A stretch of DNA of 64,000 nt from Meloidogyne chitwoodi (lineage: Eukaryota; Nematoda; Chromadorea; Rhabditida; Meloidogynidae). The stretch lies in the NCBI GenBank assembly GCA_015183035.1, contig JACZZP010000014.1, forward strand, positions 2,108,001 through 2,172,000. Reading direction: 5' to 3'. Positions within the stretch are counted from its first letter, which is position 1. Each line of letters starts with the position of its first letter. The notes beneath the pieces are model-generated. The model was not told where the DNA came from, ran no database searches, and saw only the letters and a program-made list of their open reading frames with translations. The position numbers and the translations under genes were made by a program. Of the stretch, positions 48,300 to 59,500 are shown one piece after another.

Positions 48300-50226
48300 T
48301 TAAAGTTTAACAGGTGTCGGAGGAACACATTGTAAATTCCAAGACATTGCGCAAATTTTTTCATAATAGGCAGGATTAAATGCGCTTAAATAAATTAATT
48401 GTTTTTTTGCTTCCTCACCAGGCGGTCCTTTTGCTTGTTGAAGCCAATTTTTTTCCACAAAATATTCATGCATTATATTAATTTCTTCCATTGAATATAT
48501 ACTTGTTTTTAATGAAATGAATGGTTTTAGTTGTTCATAATTCTGAAGAAAAAAGGAAAAAAATGTTAGGATTTTTTTGAAATTCGAAATTTTCTTTAAA
48601 AAAAGAAGATTTTTGGAGAATTCTTAAATCGGAGAATGTAAGGAGTGTGGTCAGACAACCACTCCTATTTTCTATGTTATCTATTCCTTTTTATAAATTT
48701 AAAATTATACCAAATCTCCAAACAATGTTTCCGGATCAATCGGAACAATAGTAACTTTATCTCTCGCGTCTGAAACTTCTGCCTTATCTGCAACAAATGC
48801 ACAAAGTCCATTTGACCAATTTGACAATAAAAATTTTCTAATTTGAATAGTTAATGTTAGCTCATCAATATTGGCCTTAATAATAAAACATTTTTATTAA
48901 AATATATTTAAAATTTTCTTACTGTTGTTCTATCAGGTCTACGTACAACACATTTTCCAAAAAGTCCATTAGCTTTATCTATTAATACCAAAAGTTTAAT
49001 TTCTCCATTAGTTGAGTGTATCCTCAATTCTTTATAAAGGACACCAAGGCAGTCAGTAGCCAAATAAGGGGCTGATAATCCCTAAAAATTATTATAAATA
49101 TTTCTAATTAAATTAAAAAAAACAAACAATTTCAACAATTTCAGTAATTGGTTTTCCTATGTCAGTTTGTTCCAATTGACTCCATTCATATTTCCTTGTT
49201 GCTTTTATATTCTTAAAAAAAAATTAAAATTTAATAAAATAAAATACTGAAAGCGCTTTCCAATTATGCTGATTTTGCTGTTTAAATAAATTCAGCCTAA
49301 AAAATTAATTAATTAAAATTTTATTAAAAAAATTTATTACAATTTAATAGCCCAATGAGGGGAATTTAATCGGCCATTTTTAAAGCTAGAAACTTCAACT
49401 TCGTAATAGTTATCTCGTCCCCATGCCATTGCTAAATTTGAAAAAAATATTAATTTTAGAGCTAAAAAAGTTAGAAAATGTCAGATGATTTTTAGCTAAA
49501 TAGCATAATTGTTAAACAAAAAAAAGAATACCATCAGGAATTGTCACAATAATAAAATTTTGAGTTAATGCCAAATGTGCGAGCTGAATGAGTGTTATCG
49601 TCTTTCCTGTTCCCCAATCACCCCAAAGTAAAAGACGTGGCGTCGTTTGGCCAACTTCAAAATTTTGGATGCATTTAAAGGCCTTAAAAAGGTAAAGTAA
49701 TTTTTTTTAATTAAAAAAACCTCAAAAGTTTGCCGCCTAAACATCAAAACATATTCTTGAAGCGTTGAAGTTAGAGCCTTAAAATCTTTTGGGAGAACCA
49801 AATCAAAACATAAAGATTTTCCATGATCATCTGGAACGCGATAAAGAGATCCAACATCATTATTTCCAAATTGAGACTAAAAATGAATATATAATTTAAT
49901 AAAAACAAGAAAAATCACTAACCAAATCAGTAGTTGTTGCTGTCTTGTAAGACGCAGATTGTAAACATTTGAATGCTAAAACGATAAATTTATTTAAAAT
50001 AAGGTAGCAAACATGTAAATGGACCCAAAAAGGTAAAAAAGAACTAAAAACAAAAATTCTAAACCTCAATGAATATTTATGAAATTCACGGACATTCTCC
50101 AGAAAATTTAGGAAAACTCATTCTTCAGTATACGGTTCAAAATTGAAAAATTTAAACACAAATTTTCTCAAAAAACTTACCAGGAAATACACGTCCCTTT
50201 GATTTGAAAAGAATGTTTGCTTTCAT
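48300..50226 (-). CDS. mrps-29: Mitochondrial small-ribosomal protein mS29 (DAP3)
   Basis: It is a GTP-binding component of the mitochondrial small subunit. The start MKANILFKSKGRVFPAFKCL may act as a mitochondrial presequence. The exons give SLYRVPDDHGKSLCFDLVLP, TTPRLLLWGDWGTGKTITLI with an intact Walker A, a conserved IVTIPDAMAW, KYEWSQLEQTDIGKPITEIV, LLVLIDKANGLFGKCVVRRP and the C-terminal NWLQQAKGPPGEEAKKQLIY then LSAFNPAYYEKICA. This order matches human DAP3. It lies 149 bp behind DOHH on the same strand with TTTTTCAG before its start. Confidence 0.93.
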
Positions 50227-50235
50227 AGACAGTCA

Positions 50236-50244
50236 CTGAAAAAT
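50236..50244 (-). promoter_or_regulatory. Putative trans-splice acceptor before MRPS29
   Basis: AATTTTTCAG on the minus strand, 9 bases before the ATG, lies in the 149-bp gap behind DOHH. It fits a spliced-leader acceptor. Confidence 0.45.
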
Positions 50245-50375
50245 TCTAAAAGATGGAAAAAATATTTTTTAAACTTGTGAAAGATATCATTCGAATAAAC
50301 AGATAATTCAACATAAAAATTAAAATATTAATTACAATAAGCACAAAAAACACAAACAAATATATTAAAAAAAAG

Positions 50376-51625
50376 TTATTTATTTCCATGTTCAAAAATA
50401 TCTTCACCAGCAGCAATATTTAATGCAACTTGACAACTTTCACGAACAACAGCCTTTAAATTTTAGAATTTTCTCCAAATCAAAAAATATTAATTTCATA
50501 AAAATTAACCTCATTATCGTCCAAAAAGCTTAACAAAATCTGCTGACATTCCTTTGTGCCGATAGAACCCAAAGCTTCCGCACATTCGTGTCTAACCATT
50601 CCACTTTCAGTGAGTAAAGAGAGCCGTTCCTTCAATTCATTAATTACAACGGGTGACTGAATTTGACCGAGAACATAAGCAACTTCGTGTCTAAATAGAG
50701 CGCTATCTTCACAAGAAAGTCCTAAATTTATTAAATAAAAGAGAGATTTTTTGAATAAAAACCTTTAGCAATTGCCTTCGTTGCAAAGTCATCATTAAAA
50801 TTTCTGAGTGAAAACAGAGCTCTATACCGATTCCAAAGTGGCTTTAAAAAGTAAAAATATTACAAAATCAAATCAAAACAAACATTTTGTTTATTGGTTA
50901 AAATAAGATCCAATTCATCTATTTTGTGCTCGTAATCAAATGGTGGAGCAGGATCTAAAATTTAGAGTAGATATTCTAGAAAAACAAATAAAGTTTAAAA
51001 AGTTAACCGATGGAGTCGTATTTGCTCTTAGGAATTATACCATTATTCTTCCTCCATAAAAGCATTTCAAGAGCCAATTGACATGTTTCCGCTACCTCCA
51101 CGACAGAATCGGTTGTGTATTTAGCTAAAATATCGGCTACACCAAATTTGTTGTCAGGATCTCCAATGGCAGCAAGCGCCTCTCCTGCTTCATGTCGAAA
51201 CATTGGTTCCTGTCTTGCATCTTCGAGAACTTTGATGAGAAAAGCTAAAATTATTTTCAAAATAAGGATCAGCATGATCATTTTAAATCCCAAAAAAATT
51301 GGGTAGTCTTAAAGAACCGTTCATTAAAGTATGCCGAAATTTATATGTAATTTAAAAAATTAGACAAACGAATGGCTGTAGGATTTTGCATTTGACCAAG
51401 GCAGTAGGCAAGTTCGTGTTTTAATAACACTGATTGATCCGTGAAACAATCGCAAATAAATTTAACAGCAGAATCATTTTTGGCATTTCGAAGAAGATAA
51501 AGAGCACGAAATCGAAAAGCAAGTAAATTACTTAATTTTAAAAATAACAATAAAATTAAAAAAGGAAACCTTTTATTATGAAGCACATTTCCTGCTCTAA
51601 TTATTTCTTCGTCTGAGATAGTCAT
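50376..51625 (-). CDS. dohh-1: Deoxyhypusine hydroxylase
   Basis: It completes hypusine on eIF5A. It starts [19 protein letters not shown]. It is a HEAT-repeat protein with two halves, each giving two HE metal-ligand pairs. All four are visible: [35 protein letters not shown] and [12 protein letters not shown]. Other marks are [13 protein letters not shown] and [14 protein letters not shown], which are repeats of one another. It ends EDIFEHGNK. The enzyme uses a di-iron centre. Likely first gene of an operon with MRPS29; the region upstream (51626-53307) is shared with a divergent unit. Confidence 0.95.
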
Positions 51626-53307
51626 TTGAAATATGCAGCAAGTTTAGCCTTGAATAAACGTCAGAAATAAAATCTAAAATATAAAAAAAAAGAGTTAAAA
51701 AGCTCTTGGCCTAAATTGAGAATTTTTGAAATGGTGACTCAAATATTACATATTTGTGACTCTACTATTTCGTTTTTTAACACGAAAACGTTATGCCAAA
51801 AAATGTTTGCCAAAAATACTGTTAACTCTCGGAACAAATTCTAGAAAGTTCTGAGTAGAAACGTGAAACTTTTGAGGAGCTCCTTACGTGTTTTTTTCAT
51901 TTTTTTCATCTGTTTTTTTATTTTTTCATTCGTATATGTACCCCTTTTGCGCACGCTTGCTAAAAATTAAAAAAATGTTTAAAAATCTAGTTTAAAAGTA
52001 AATTTTTCAATTTAAAGGCTCAACTCGGCTCTTGGCAGCAGATGATGGGTCTGCATTTTTGGTTTTTAGGGTTTTTTGTTTAAAATTTATTTTTAATGTA
52101 ATATTTTATTTAAAAATTTGATTTTATAGGCAGGCCTGCGACAACGATGTGCAGCGTGAGCGGCCGAATTGGTGCTGCATCGCCTGGAGCAGGTTTTTTT
52201 GATTTTTTTGTTTTTTTCAATTTATTTTTCATCTAAGATGTCAAGATGGAAGAGGCCTGGCTATGGCCCGATGATGAAGTGAGCAACTGATGGGCGAACA
52301 CCATCATGGCGAAGGTTTTTTCTCTAATTTTTCAAGAAATTTATTTTATTATGCTCAGGACGTTGGAAGATGTTGAGGCCTGGCTTTGGCCTGATGTTCA
52401 ATGGATGCTGGAAGATGGATGAGGTCTGGCTTCGGCCTGATGTGCATGGATGCCGTGGAGCCCTGTTTTGGTGGCGTTGGGTGTGGTTGTTTTTTTATTA
52501 TTTTTTTAATATAAATAAATAATAGGGGGGGGGGCTTCTTTTTTAGATAGATTCGTTGGCGCTGGGCAGCTCATCAACCCTAATGCTGTGGATGACTCAA
52601 CGAATGGTTTGTTGTTTCGTTTTTTTTAATTTATATAAATTTTTTCTCTTCAAAGATGTGACGACATGAACGAGGATACGTCAACTTGAACGAGGATGAT
52701 GAATCAACATGAACGAGGAGCCCTGTTGCATTGGATGGGTGGTGTGGTTTATTTTTTTATTTAGGGTAGGGGGGGTCTTCTTTTTAGCTAGGTACGACTC
52801 CGGCACTGGGCAGCAACAATGACTGGCACTGTTCACTGGACTTGGTCTCATCATCATCGGCCTGCAGATGTAAGCTTAACTTTTTAATTTAATAAAAAAA
52901 ATTGGCAAAAAATAATTGCGCGCGTTGCTCCTTTCACTATTTTTTGTTGTTGTCTTTGTCCTTTGTTTTTGTCCAATTTTCACCATTTTTCACTTCATCA
53001 TTTCATTTAATACAATTTTGAGTTTTTACAGCACAGGTTGATCTGCAAGTGGACAACATCAATGGCGATGCAAGATGAAATCAAGGATCGAAAACTGTAA
53101 GTATCTAAATCTGGAATGATTAGCTAAAATCAGGTTTGACTAACCTACGCTATAAACTTTCGAATTATCGATTGGTAGTGGCGTCGCTTTTTATTTAAAA
53201 TTTTTGGCGTTCTGTTTTTGACAATTAATCCCATACTCAAAATTTGAACCTTTGAGTCTCAACTTACTTGTTCAATTAAATTTTTCAGATTTCCTGTCAC
53301 ACAATTG
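51626..53307 (+). other. Putative noncoding 5' exons with internal duplication
   Basis: Between divergent genes lies a series of GC-richer blocks separated by T-rich intron-like stretches that start GTTTTTT and end TTTTAG, at about 52130-52195, 52240-52315, 52360-52490, 52545-52612, 52655-52745, 52787-52870 and 53033-53097. No frame stays open across them. The last block contains a short frame (MAMQDEIKDRKL) that splices in phase to the next gene. GAGCCCTGTT...GGTGTGG followed by CTTCTTTTTTAG and CTGGGCAGC occurs twice. These may be spliced 5' UTR exons or a noncoding RNA. Confidence 0.4.
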
Positions 53308-54586
53308 ATGAACCTTGGTTCGTTTATTTGTTTCATTTTTCTTGCTGTTGCCGATCTTTTAACTAATGGACAGGTTTACTTTCTTAGAGTTTACTTTATT
53401 ACTTTTCATTACATCAGGAAGATGAGATTAATTCCAATCACATTTATCGAGAAGAATATGAAACCTATGAAACATTGCAGAGGCTCAAATTTCCACATAA
53501 AGTAGGCAATACAGATGTAGAACTCGCTGAAACAGAATATAGAAGACCAAGCTTTTACTTATCTGTGCCGTTTCGCTCACAAAATGGGATCAAGGTTTAC
53601 CTTTTGAAATGCTTACATGAATAGTTATTTGATAATCTTTAGACTATTCCTGAAAATGTATTCAGCCAGCTAACACGACAACACATTGCTCGCAATCGGT
53701 TTATAGTTTAATGGATTGTAGATGATCTAATTTATCACTTTAAGAATGAAACTATTGGCTGCTAAAGATTCTCAAAATGACTCACTGCAGGTTTTCTTTT
53801 TTATATTTTAAAGACTAAAATCATTTTTAGGCTATTCACTATGGTGGGCTCTACATTAAAGAGGAAAAGAAAATTTTTTAGAGTTAAGACAAACTCCTTT
53901 TCGTCGCTGGTCTGCAACAAATGGGAATTACAAAGAAAAGTTGCGCCAATGGAAGGCTGAGATGAAGAGTCGGCTTCAAGGCCTAAAGATGCCAGAACAA
54001 GTGATTCCCCCTCCACAAAGGTATGCAATTATTAATACATGCCTCAAATGGAATATTCTTCAATTTAGTGATGGTGAACAAACTGACACTGTCTCAAGAG
54101 AAGAACCTTATTATGTGGTTTGGTTGTAATTAGTTGTTTATCAAAATATAACATTTTCAGACTTACAATCCACAAACAAAAATTTATCAAATATCAAATC
54201 GTCCACCTTCTTTTGTATACACAGAGACTGAAAGGTTTAATGTTTATTAAATTCTTGGCAATTAAATAAAAATTTAGAAAAGATGATGATCGATATATTC
54301 AACAAAATGATACAACAGATGAAATGTCTAGCAAACCAACGAAGAAACCGAAAGAAGGTTTCAAAATTAAAAAGATCTTTTCACATGTTTTATATTTAGA
54401 AATTCCATTGTTAGTTATTCTGCAAAAGACTCTTCCGCTTGATAAAAGTACTTCTGAGGAACACAAAGCGTCAATAGTATCAAGTATAAAACAACAGAAC
54501 ATTCCAAATGGCAAACAAATTTTATTTTTGGATGATTATGACGAGAAGATGAATGAAGGCGATTATAAAGAGAATGAAGAAGCCTA
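53308..54586 (+). CDS. Predicted secreted protein, unrecognised family
   Basis: The start MNLGSFICFIFLAVADLLTN is a classic signal peptide, placed 20 bases after a TTTTTCAG acceptor. The exons give EDEINSNHIYREEYETYETL, VPFRSQNGIK, TIPENVFSQLTRQHIARNR, MKLLAAKDSQNDSLQ, AIHY/ELRQTPFRRWSATNGN, EKLRQWKAEMKSRLQGLKMP, EEPYYVTYNPQTKIYQISNR, and a Lys/Glu-rich tail ending DDYDEKMNEGDYKENEEA. A 38-base intron in AIHY|ELRQ and another near 53695 are needed to keep the frame. A 42-base in-frame segment at 54357-54398 could be an optional intron. I recognise no domain. It is followed 268 bp later by otubain on the same strand. Confidence 0.6.
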
Positions 54587-54790
54587 GGTCTTTCAAAGCA
54601 ATTCATAAAAGATTTATAGACTCCCCTTTTTACTGAACAAACTTTTTCTTTGAATCTCAATATTTTATTTAATTGTTGTATTTTATAATTATAAAGCTAG
54701 TCTTTATTATCTATTTGACATTTACATTATTATATTTTATCAATTTTATATTTGTTGGTATGATTGTACATTTTTTAAACTTTATATTAA

Positions 54791-54799
54791 TTTTTTCAG
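54791..54799 (+). promoter_or_regulatory. Putative trans-splice acceptor before otubain
   Basis: ATTTTTTCAG lies 55 bases before the otubain ATG, downstream of a same-strand gene. It could also be a cis acceptor of a 5' UTR intron. Confidence 0.35.
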
Positions 54800-54854
54800 C
54801 AGACTTCTTATTGGAATTAATATTTGGAAAATATATTGACAAAAACCTACGCGA

Positions 54855-56294
54855 ATGGAAGGTTCTTCTCCTAGGTATTTTTAATTGAAAATCAGTATAA
54901 TGTTCAATTCTTTTAGTAAAATTGATGATGTTAACACTTGCGAAGTTGACAATACGCAGGATGTTGACCCCGACTTGACGTTGGCCCAACAAATTGCTGA
55001 AAATGAGAGGCAAATGTATGAACGATCTCAGAAAATGATCCAGGAGATTGAGGATGAGGTTTGAAAACTTTTCTTATTTGAAGATCTTCCGGTTATGTCC
55101 AGAAAACTTTTTTGATTTTATTCCTTTCTATGGGTCAGATTTGTTCTTTTAGGTCTAAATTTTATATTTTTAGGTTCGAAAAACACAGCCACTTGTTTCA
55201 GAGAAGCAGGAAATTATCAGTTTGGTTGCCGAGTTTGACCCTGATGACAGTCCACAATATTTCAAAAAAGCTACAGTTTGTTTCAATTTTATATAATATT
55301 TAAAAACACACATATTTTTAGGAGCTTACTGATGTTTATTCTCATATTCGCCGAATTCGTGGAGATGGTAATTGCTTCTACAGAGCCGTTCTTACTGCTC
55401 TTTTGGAGCGCTGCTTTGACCATAATGATGAGTTGAATCGGTTAGAATATTTTTTTATTATTTATTCTTTTACATTATTTAACTTTGATTTTAACTACAT
55501 ATTAAAATTTAAGATTCAATCAATTAATCAAAGATTGGCGCCAACGATTAGCAAATCTTGGCTGTTTTCCTGATTTGACTACTGGCGACTTTTGCTCTTC
55601 TGTAACTTTTCTTTTTTTTTAATTTGAATTAAAAATTATTTAGATGGAACAATTAATGACATCAATGTTGGATGGAACAATGCAACCACAAATTTTGATG
55701 GATGATCTTAATCAGGATGGTGTGGCTAATTATTATGTGGCTTTTTGTCGGATCATTTGTTCAGGATATTTGCGTGAGAATGAAGCACTCTATTCAGGAT
55801 TTGTTGAAGGTGGACGATCACTTGACCAGTTTTGCCGTGAAGAGGTTTTTTTAAAATTATTTTTTTAATTGACACATTTTTAAATGTGTGTGAAATTGAT
55901 AGAAATTTAATTACAAGGGGATACCCCTTAACATGAATTTTAATTTTTATTTTATCAAATATATAATTTTTTTTCTTCTTAGGTTGAGCCAATGTGGCGT
56001 GACTGTGATCATCTCTGCATAATCGCCCTTGTCAACGCTATTGGCAAGTCTTATAACAATTTTTTCTTTTAAATTAAAAAAAATATCTTGGTAAAAAAAA
56101 AATCTCTCAGTGTAACTGACTGACCTCTTTTAGGAATTTCAATACGAATTGAATATATGGACAGAAGTCAAGCGCCAAGTGGCGGTTGGCGTCATGATTT
56201 TATTGTTGATGGAAATGAGGACCCAAAATTATTTTTTCTTTATCGTCCAGGCCATTATGATATTCTTTATCTTCAAGACACCACTTCTACCTAG
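54855..56294 (+). CDS. otub-1: Otubain-type deubiquitinase
   Basis: It removes Lys48-linked ubiquitin. The short first exon (MEGSSPS) joins in phase to KIDDVNTCEVDNTQDVDPD. Marks in order are MYERSQKMIQEIEDEVRKTQ, PLVSEKQEII, the catalytic Asp-Gly-Asn-Cys in IRRIRGDGNCFYRAVLTALL, CRIICSGYLRENEALYSGF, FVEGGRSLDQFCREEVEPMW, DHLCIIALVNAIGISIRIEY and the His motif YRPGHYDILYLQ. It ends TTST-stop at 56294. Peptidase C65 family, full length, Asp/Cys/His all present. Confidence 0.94.
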
Positions 56295-57288
56295 TAGTAT
56301 TGCATAGGTTTTTTTTAAGAAAATGTTTTTTTTTATTGAGGTAATGACTGAAAATTTTTGGGGGTTTTGCGTAATACTTTTGGCTATTTTGTTTTTTGTT
56401 CCTTTTTTTTAAATTTTCTTTATTCTTTATAGATTTTTGGTTTAGAAAATATTATCTTTTTATTTGTCATTTATCTTCAACTTCCTTTGCGCGCAGTTTC
56501 CTCTATTTTTATTATTATTTTTGAATTTTAAGAGAGAACTTCTTTTATAATGGTCACAAAAAATTTTTAAATATTTTTATCTCATTTATATAATTTTTTT
56601 TGTTTTTTTATGAACAGTTTTATCATATTCTATATATGTTTATTATTATTTTTTTAATACAAAAAAAAAGTTTCGCGCGATTTAAAATAAAAAATGTAGC
56701 AAAAAAAAAGAAGAATGGCTATTTATTGCATTAATTTTTTTCTATTCACTGAGCATACATAAGATTTTTAAAAATTATAAAAAAAAATGTGGCAATAATA
56801 ATATAGGCTTTTAAAAAGAGGAAAAAAGGAGCAGGCACACAATTCCGTATTTTTAAATAAATATTTTCTTTTTTTTTTATTTTAATTTGTAAAAATTTAC
56901 TATAGAAAATTTAAAAAAGGATGTGTCCTGTGTCCTTTATTTTAATAAATTTAAATATATATAAGTATAGAATCGATTGCAATTTTTTTAAATAAAATAG
57001 GCATTGAAAGAATAAAGCCGGGATATTTTTTTAGCAAAAAAAAAAATAATAAAGCGAAATAGAATATAAAATATTTAGATTAGACATTTTTTTGACTAAA
57101 GAATTGATAAATTAAAAAAAAAAAATATTTTTTTTTAGGTAAAACAATTTTTTTTGATAGAGGCAATAAATATATATATTTGTAGGCTGTAAGGCACAAA
57201 GTTTTTTTTTGGGAAGATAAAAATTTTTTTTTTTGGAAGAAAAGAGAGTCATTTTAAATTTAAGAAGGTGGGTAACCTCCTCTTTTTT
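56295..57288. other. Convergent intergenic region, no gene seen
   Basis: A/T-rich 3' flanks of otubain (+) and the Psq-like gene (-). No coding frame, tRNA or clear repeat is visible. Confidence 0.4.
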
Positions 57289-59500
57289 TTAATATTCACA
57301 ATTTTGTTGCAATTGTTCTTGTTTAATAATAGCAGCAGAAGTAATAAGTGTTGCACAATCTGCATCAACCTGAAAAAAAAATATTTTTTTAATTAAAAAA
57401 AAAAATATTTTTTTTTAATTAAAAAAAATATTTTTTTTGTTTACCCTAATAGGTCTAAAACGTTTCCTTCTTGAACTTGTTGTTAATAATTCATTTTTTG
57501 TATTAATATTAGTAGTAAAATTATTTTCTTGTTTATTATTAATTTTTGTTGCTGCTGCTTTACTTTTTGCTTTTGCTCTGGTTTCAATAGGTTGCTACAA
57601 AAAAAAAATAATTTAATTTTTTTTAAAGTTTTTAAGAGAGGGGAGTAAATATAGGGGAGATTTTTTTGAATGTAAATTTTAGACTTTTTTCTTATAATTT
57701 TAAAAACTTGAATTTATTTCTGTTAAAGTTTATTTAAAGAAGAAGAGAGAGAGAAAAAGTTGGAAGAAAAAAGTTTGTTAAAGGTTAGAGAAAAAAAAGA
57801 AAAACAAAGTTTATTTAAAGAAGAAGAAAAGTTTTTAAAGAGAAAACATGTTTGTAAGAGAGAATAAAAAAAGTTTTATATTTAAATAATTACTATAGAA
57901 TTTGTAGTAGTACAATTACTTTTACGAATATTATTATTAGTTGATGCAGTAGAAGAAGAAGAAATATTTCCATTAGTTGTAGAATTAGAAGAATATGATG
58001 TTGCAATAATAGGAGGTGTAACTTTTGGAACACGATTTTCATTGCGGCGCATAAAACGTGAAACCCAACCCTTTAAAAACAATTTTATTTTTTTTAATTA
58101 ATTAATTTTTAAAAAATACCATAGTAATTTTCATTTCATTATTTTCAATATTTGTTTCTTTAGCAATACTTGACCATAATAAATTTACTTGTTCAGCAAT
58201 TCCATACCATGTAGTGCAACGTTTATCTTTTGAATTAAGCATTTTAACCTTTAAAAAAATTTTTTTTTAAATTATTTTTGTATTTTTAATTAAATTTTTT
58301 TCTCTCAATAGGCCAGTTGGTCTATTTTCCAGGGTTTCGACCCTTATATATATATTTTAATAAATTATTTTCCCTTCTTTTTAAATAATAATTTTTTTAA
58401 AAATTAACCAATTCATCATCAATCCTTTCAATTATTTGTGTCTGATTTTTTTCAAAATATTGAGTACATCCAATAGTTGTTTCAGCCTGTTTTCTTATTT
58501 TATCTTCATTTTTACGCCATTCTCTAATTGAAGATTCTGCTACATTAAATTCTCTTCCTGCAGCTCTATTTCCTATACATTTTGCATAATCAATGATATC
58601 CGTTTTTTCTAAAATTAAAAAATTGTATTTATATTAAGGGGAAATTTTAAAATTTTACTGTGAAAAATTATTTTTTTTTTGTGTTTTTTTGTATTTTTTT
58701 GTGTTTTTTACTTTGGGGAATTTTTATTTTTAAAATTTTTTATTCTTTACCTTCAGCAGCATAAAGTTTTAATTTTCGTCCTTTATGAACTACAATTGAA
58801 GTACTAGAATCTGGTGAACTAATTCGACTAGTATTATTAACTAAAAGAGGAGGAGAAGAAGAAGAAGTAGAATTATTATTATTACAACATTTAAAAGATT
58901 GTTTTTGTAATAATTCTTGTTGGTTAAGTGGAATAATTTGTTGTTTGTTATTATTAATTTGTTGTTGTTGTTGTGATTTTTCAACTGTTGTTGTTGTTTG
59001 TTTTGTTTGTTTTTGTTGTATTGTTTTTGATGTTTTTGTTGTTTCAACATTGTTTTTTGTTGTTGTTCTTTTTCTTTTTCTATTTATATTATTTGTTTTG
59101 TTTATACTAAAACAACAATTTTTATTTTCTTCTTCTTCTAATAATAATTGTTTTTGTTGTTGTTTTTGTTCGTTGTTGTTTAAATTATTTTCTGTAGTAA
59201 TTATTTGTTGTTGAGAACTTAGTGAAATATTATTATTATTACAAGGCATTCCTGTTGGAATAGAAATAGATGCCATAAGAGCAGGAATCATTGGAAATGC
59301 TTAAAAAAAAAATTTTTTTTTTTTAAACTTTTTTTTTGAAAAAATTTAAAATTTTTTGAACCTATAGCTTGTTGTTGAGATTGTTGTATATTTAATTGAT
59401 GTTGTTGTTGTGCTTTTTCTAAGGCATTTGTACATAATTGAGAAAAAACTGTAGCTGAAGCTCTAGCCATTAATTCAGCAAATGTTGTTAGAGCAGCCAT
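57289..59500 (-). CDS. Brinker/Psq-like helix-turn-helix DNA-binding protein
   Basis: It starts MAALTTFAELMARASATVFS at 59500. A long Gln/Asn/Thr-rich exon (59291-58750) leads to a helix-turn-helix split by an intron: RKLKLYAAEEKTDIIDYAKC then IGNRAAGREFNVAESSIREW and RKNEDKIRKQ. This is the Brinker/Psq fold (K..Y...E...I.YA...GNRAA...F.V.ES.IREWRK). A second block, STTWYG-like (KRCTTWYGIAEQVNLLW) through MGWVSRFMRRNENRVPK, resembles the CENP-B second HTH with its conserved GW..RF..R. The tail is Ser/Asn/Thr-rich with a basic patch (RAKAKSKAAATKINN; SSRRKRFRPIR) and ends LQQNCEY-stop. It is likely a nuclear transcription factor, possibly derived from a transposase DNA-binding domain. I do not know the C. 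elegans counterpart. Confidence 0.72.

Noticed and set aside
58945..59214. Cys/Phe-rich plus-strand frame
   Set aside because: It is the antisense of the Gln/Asn-rich exon of the Psq-like gene.
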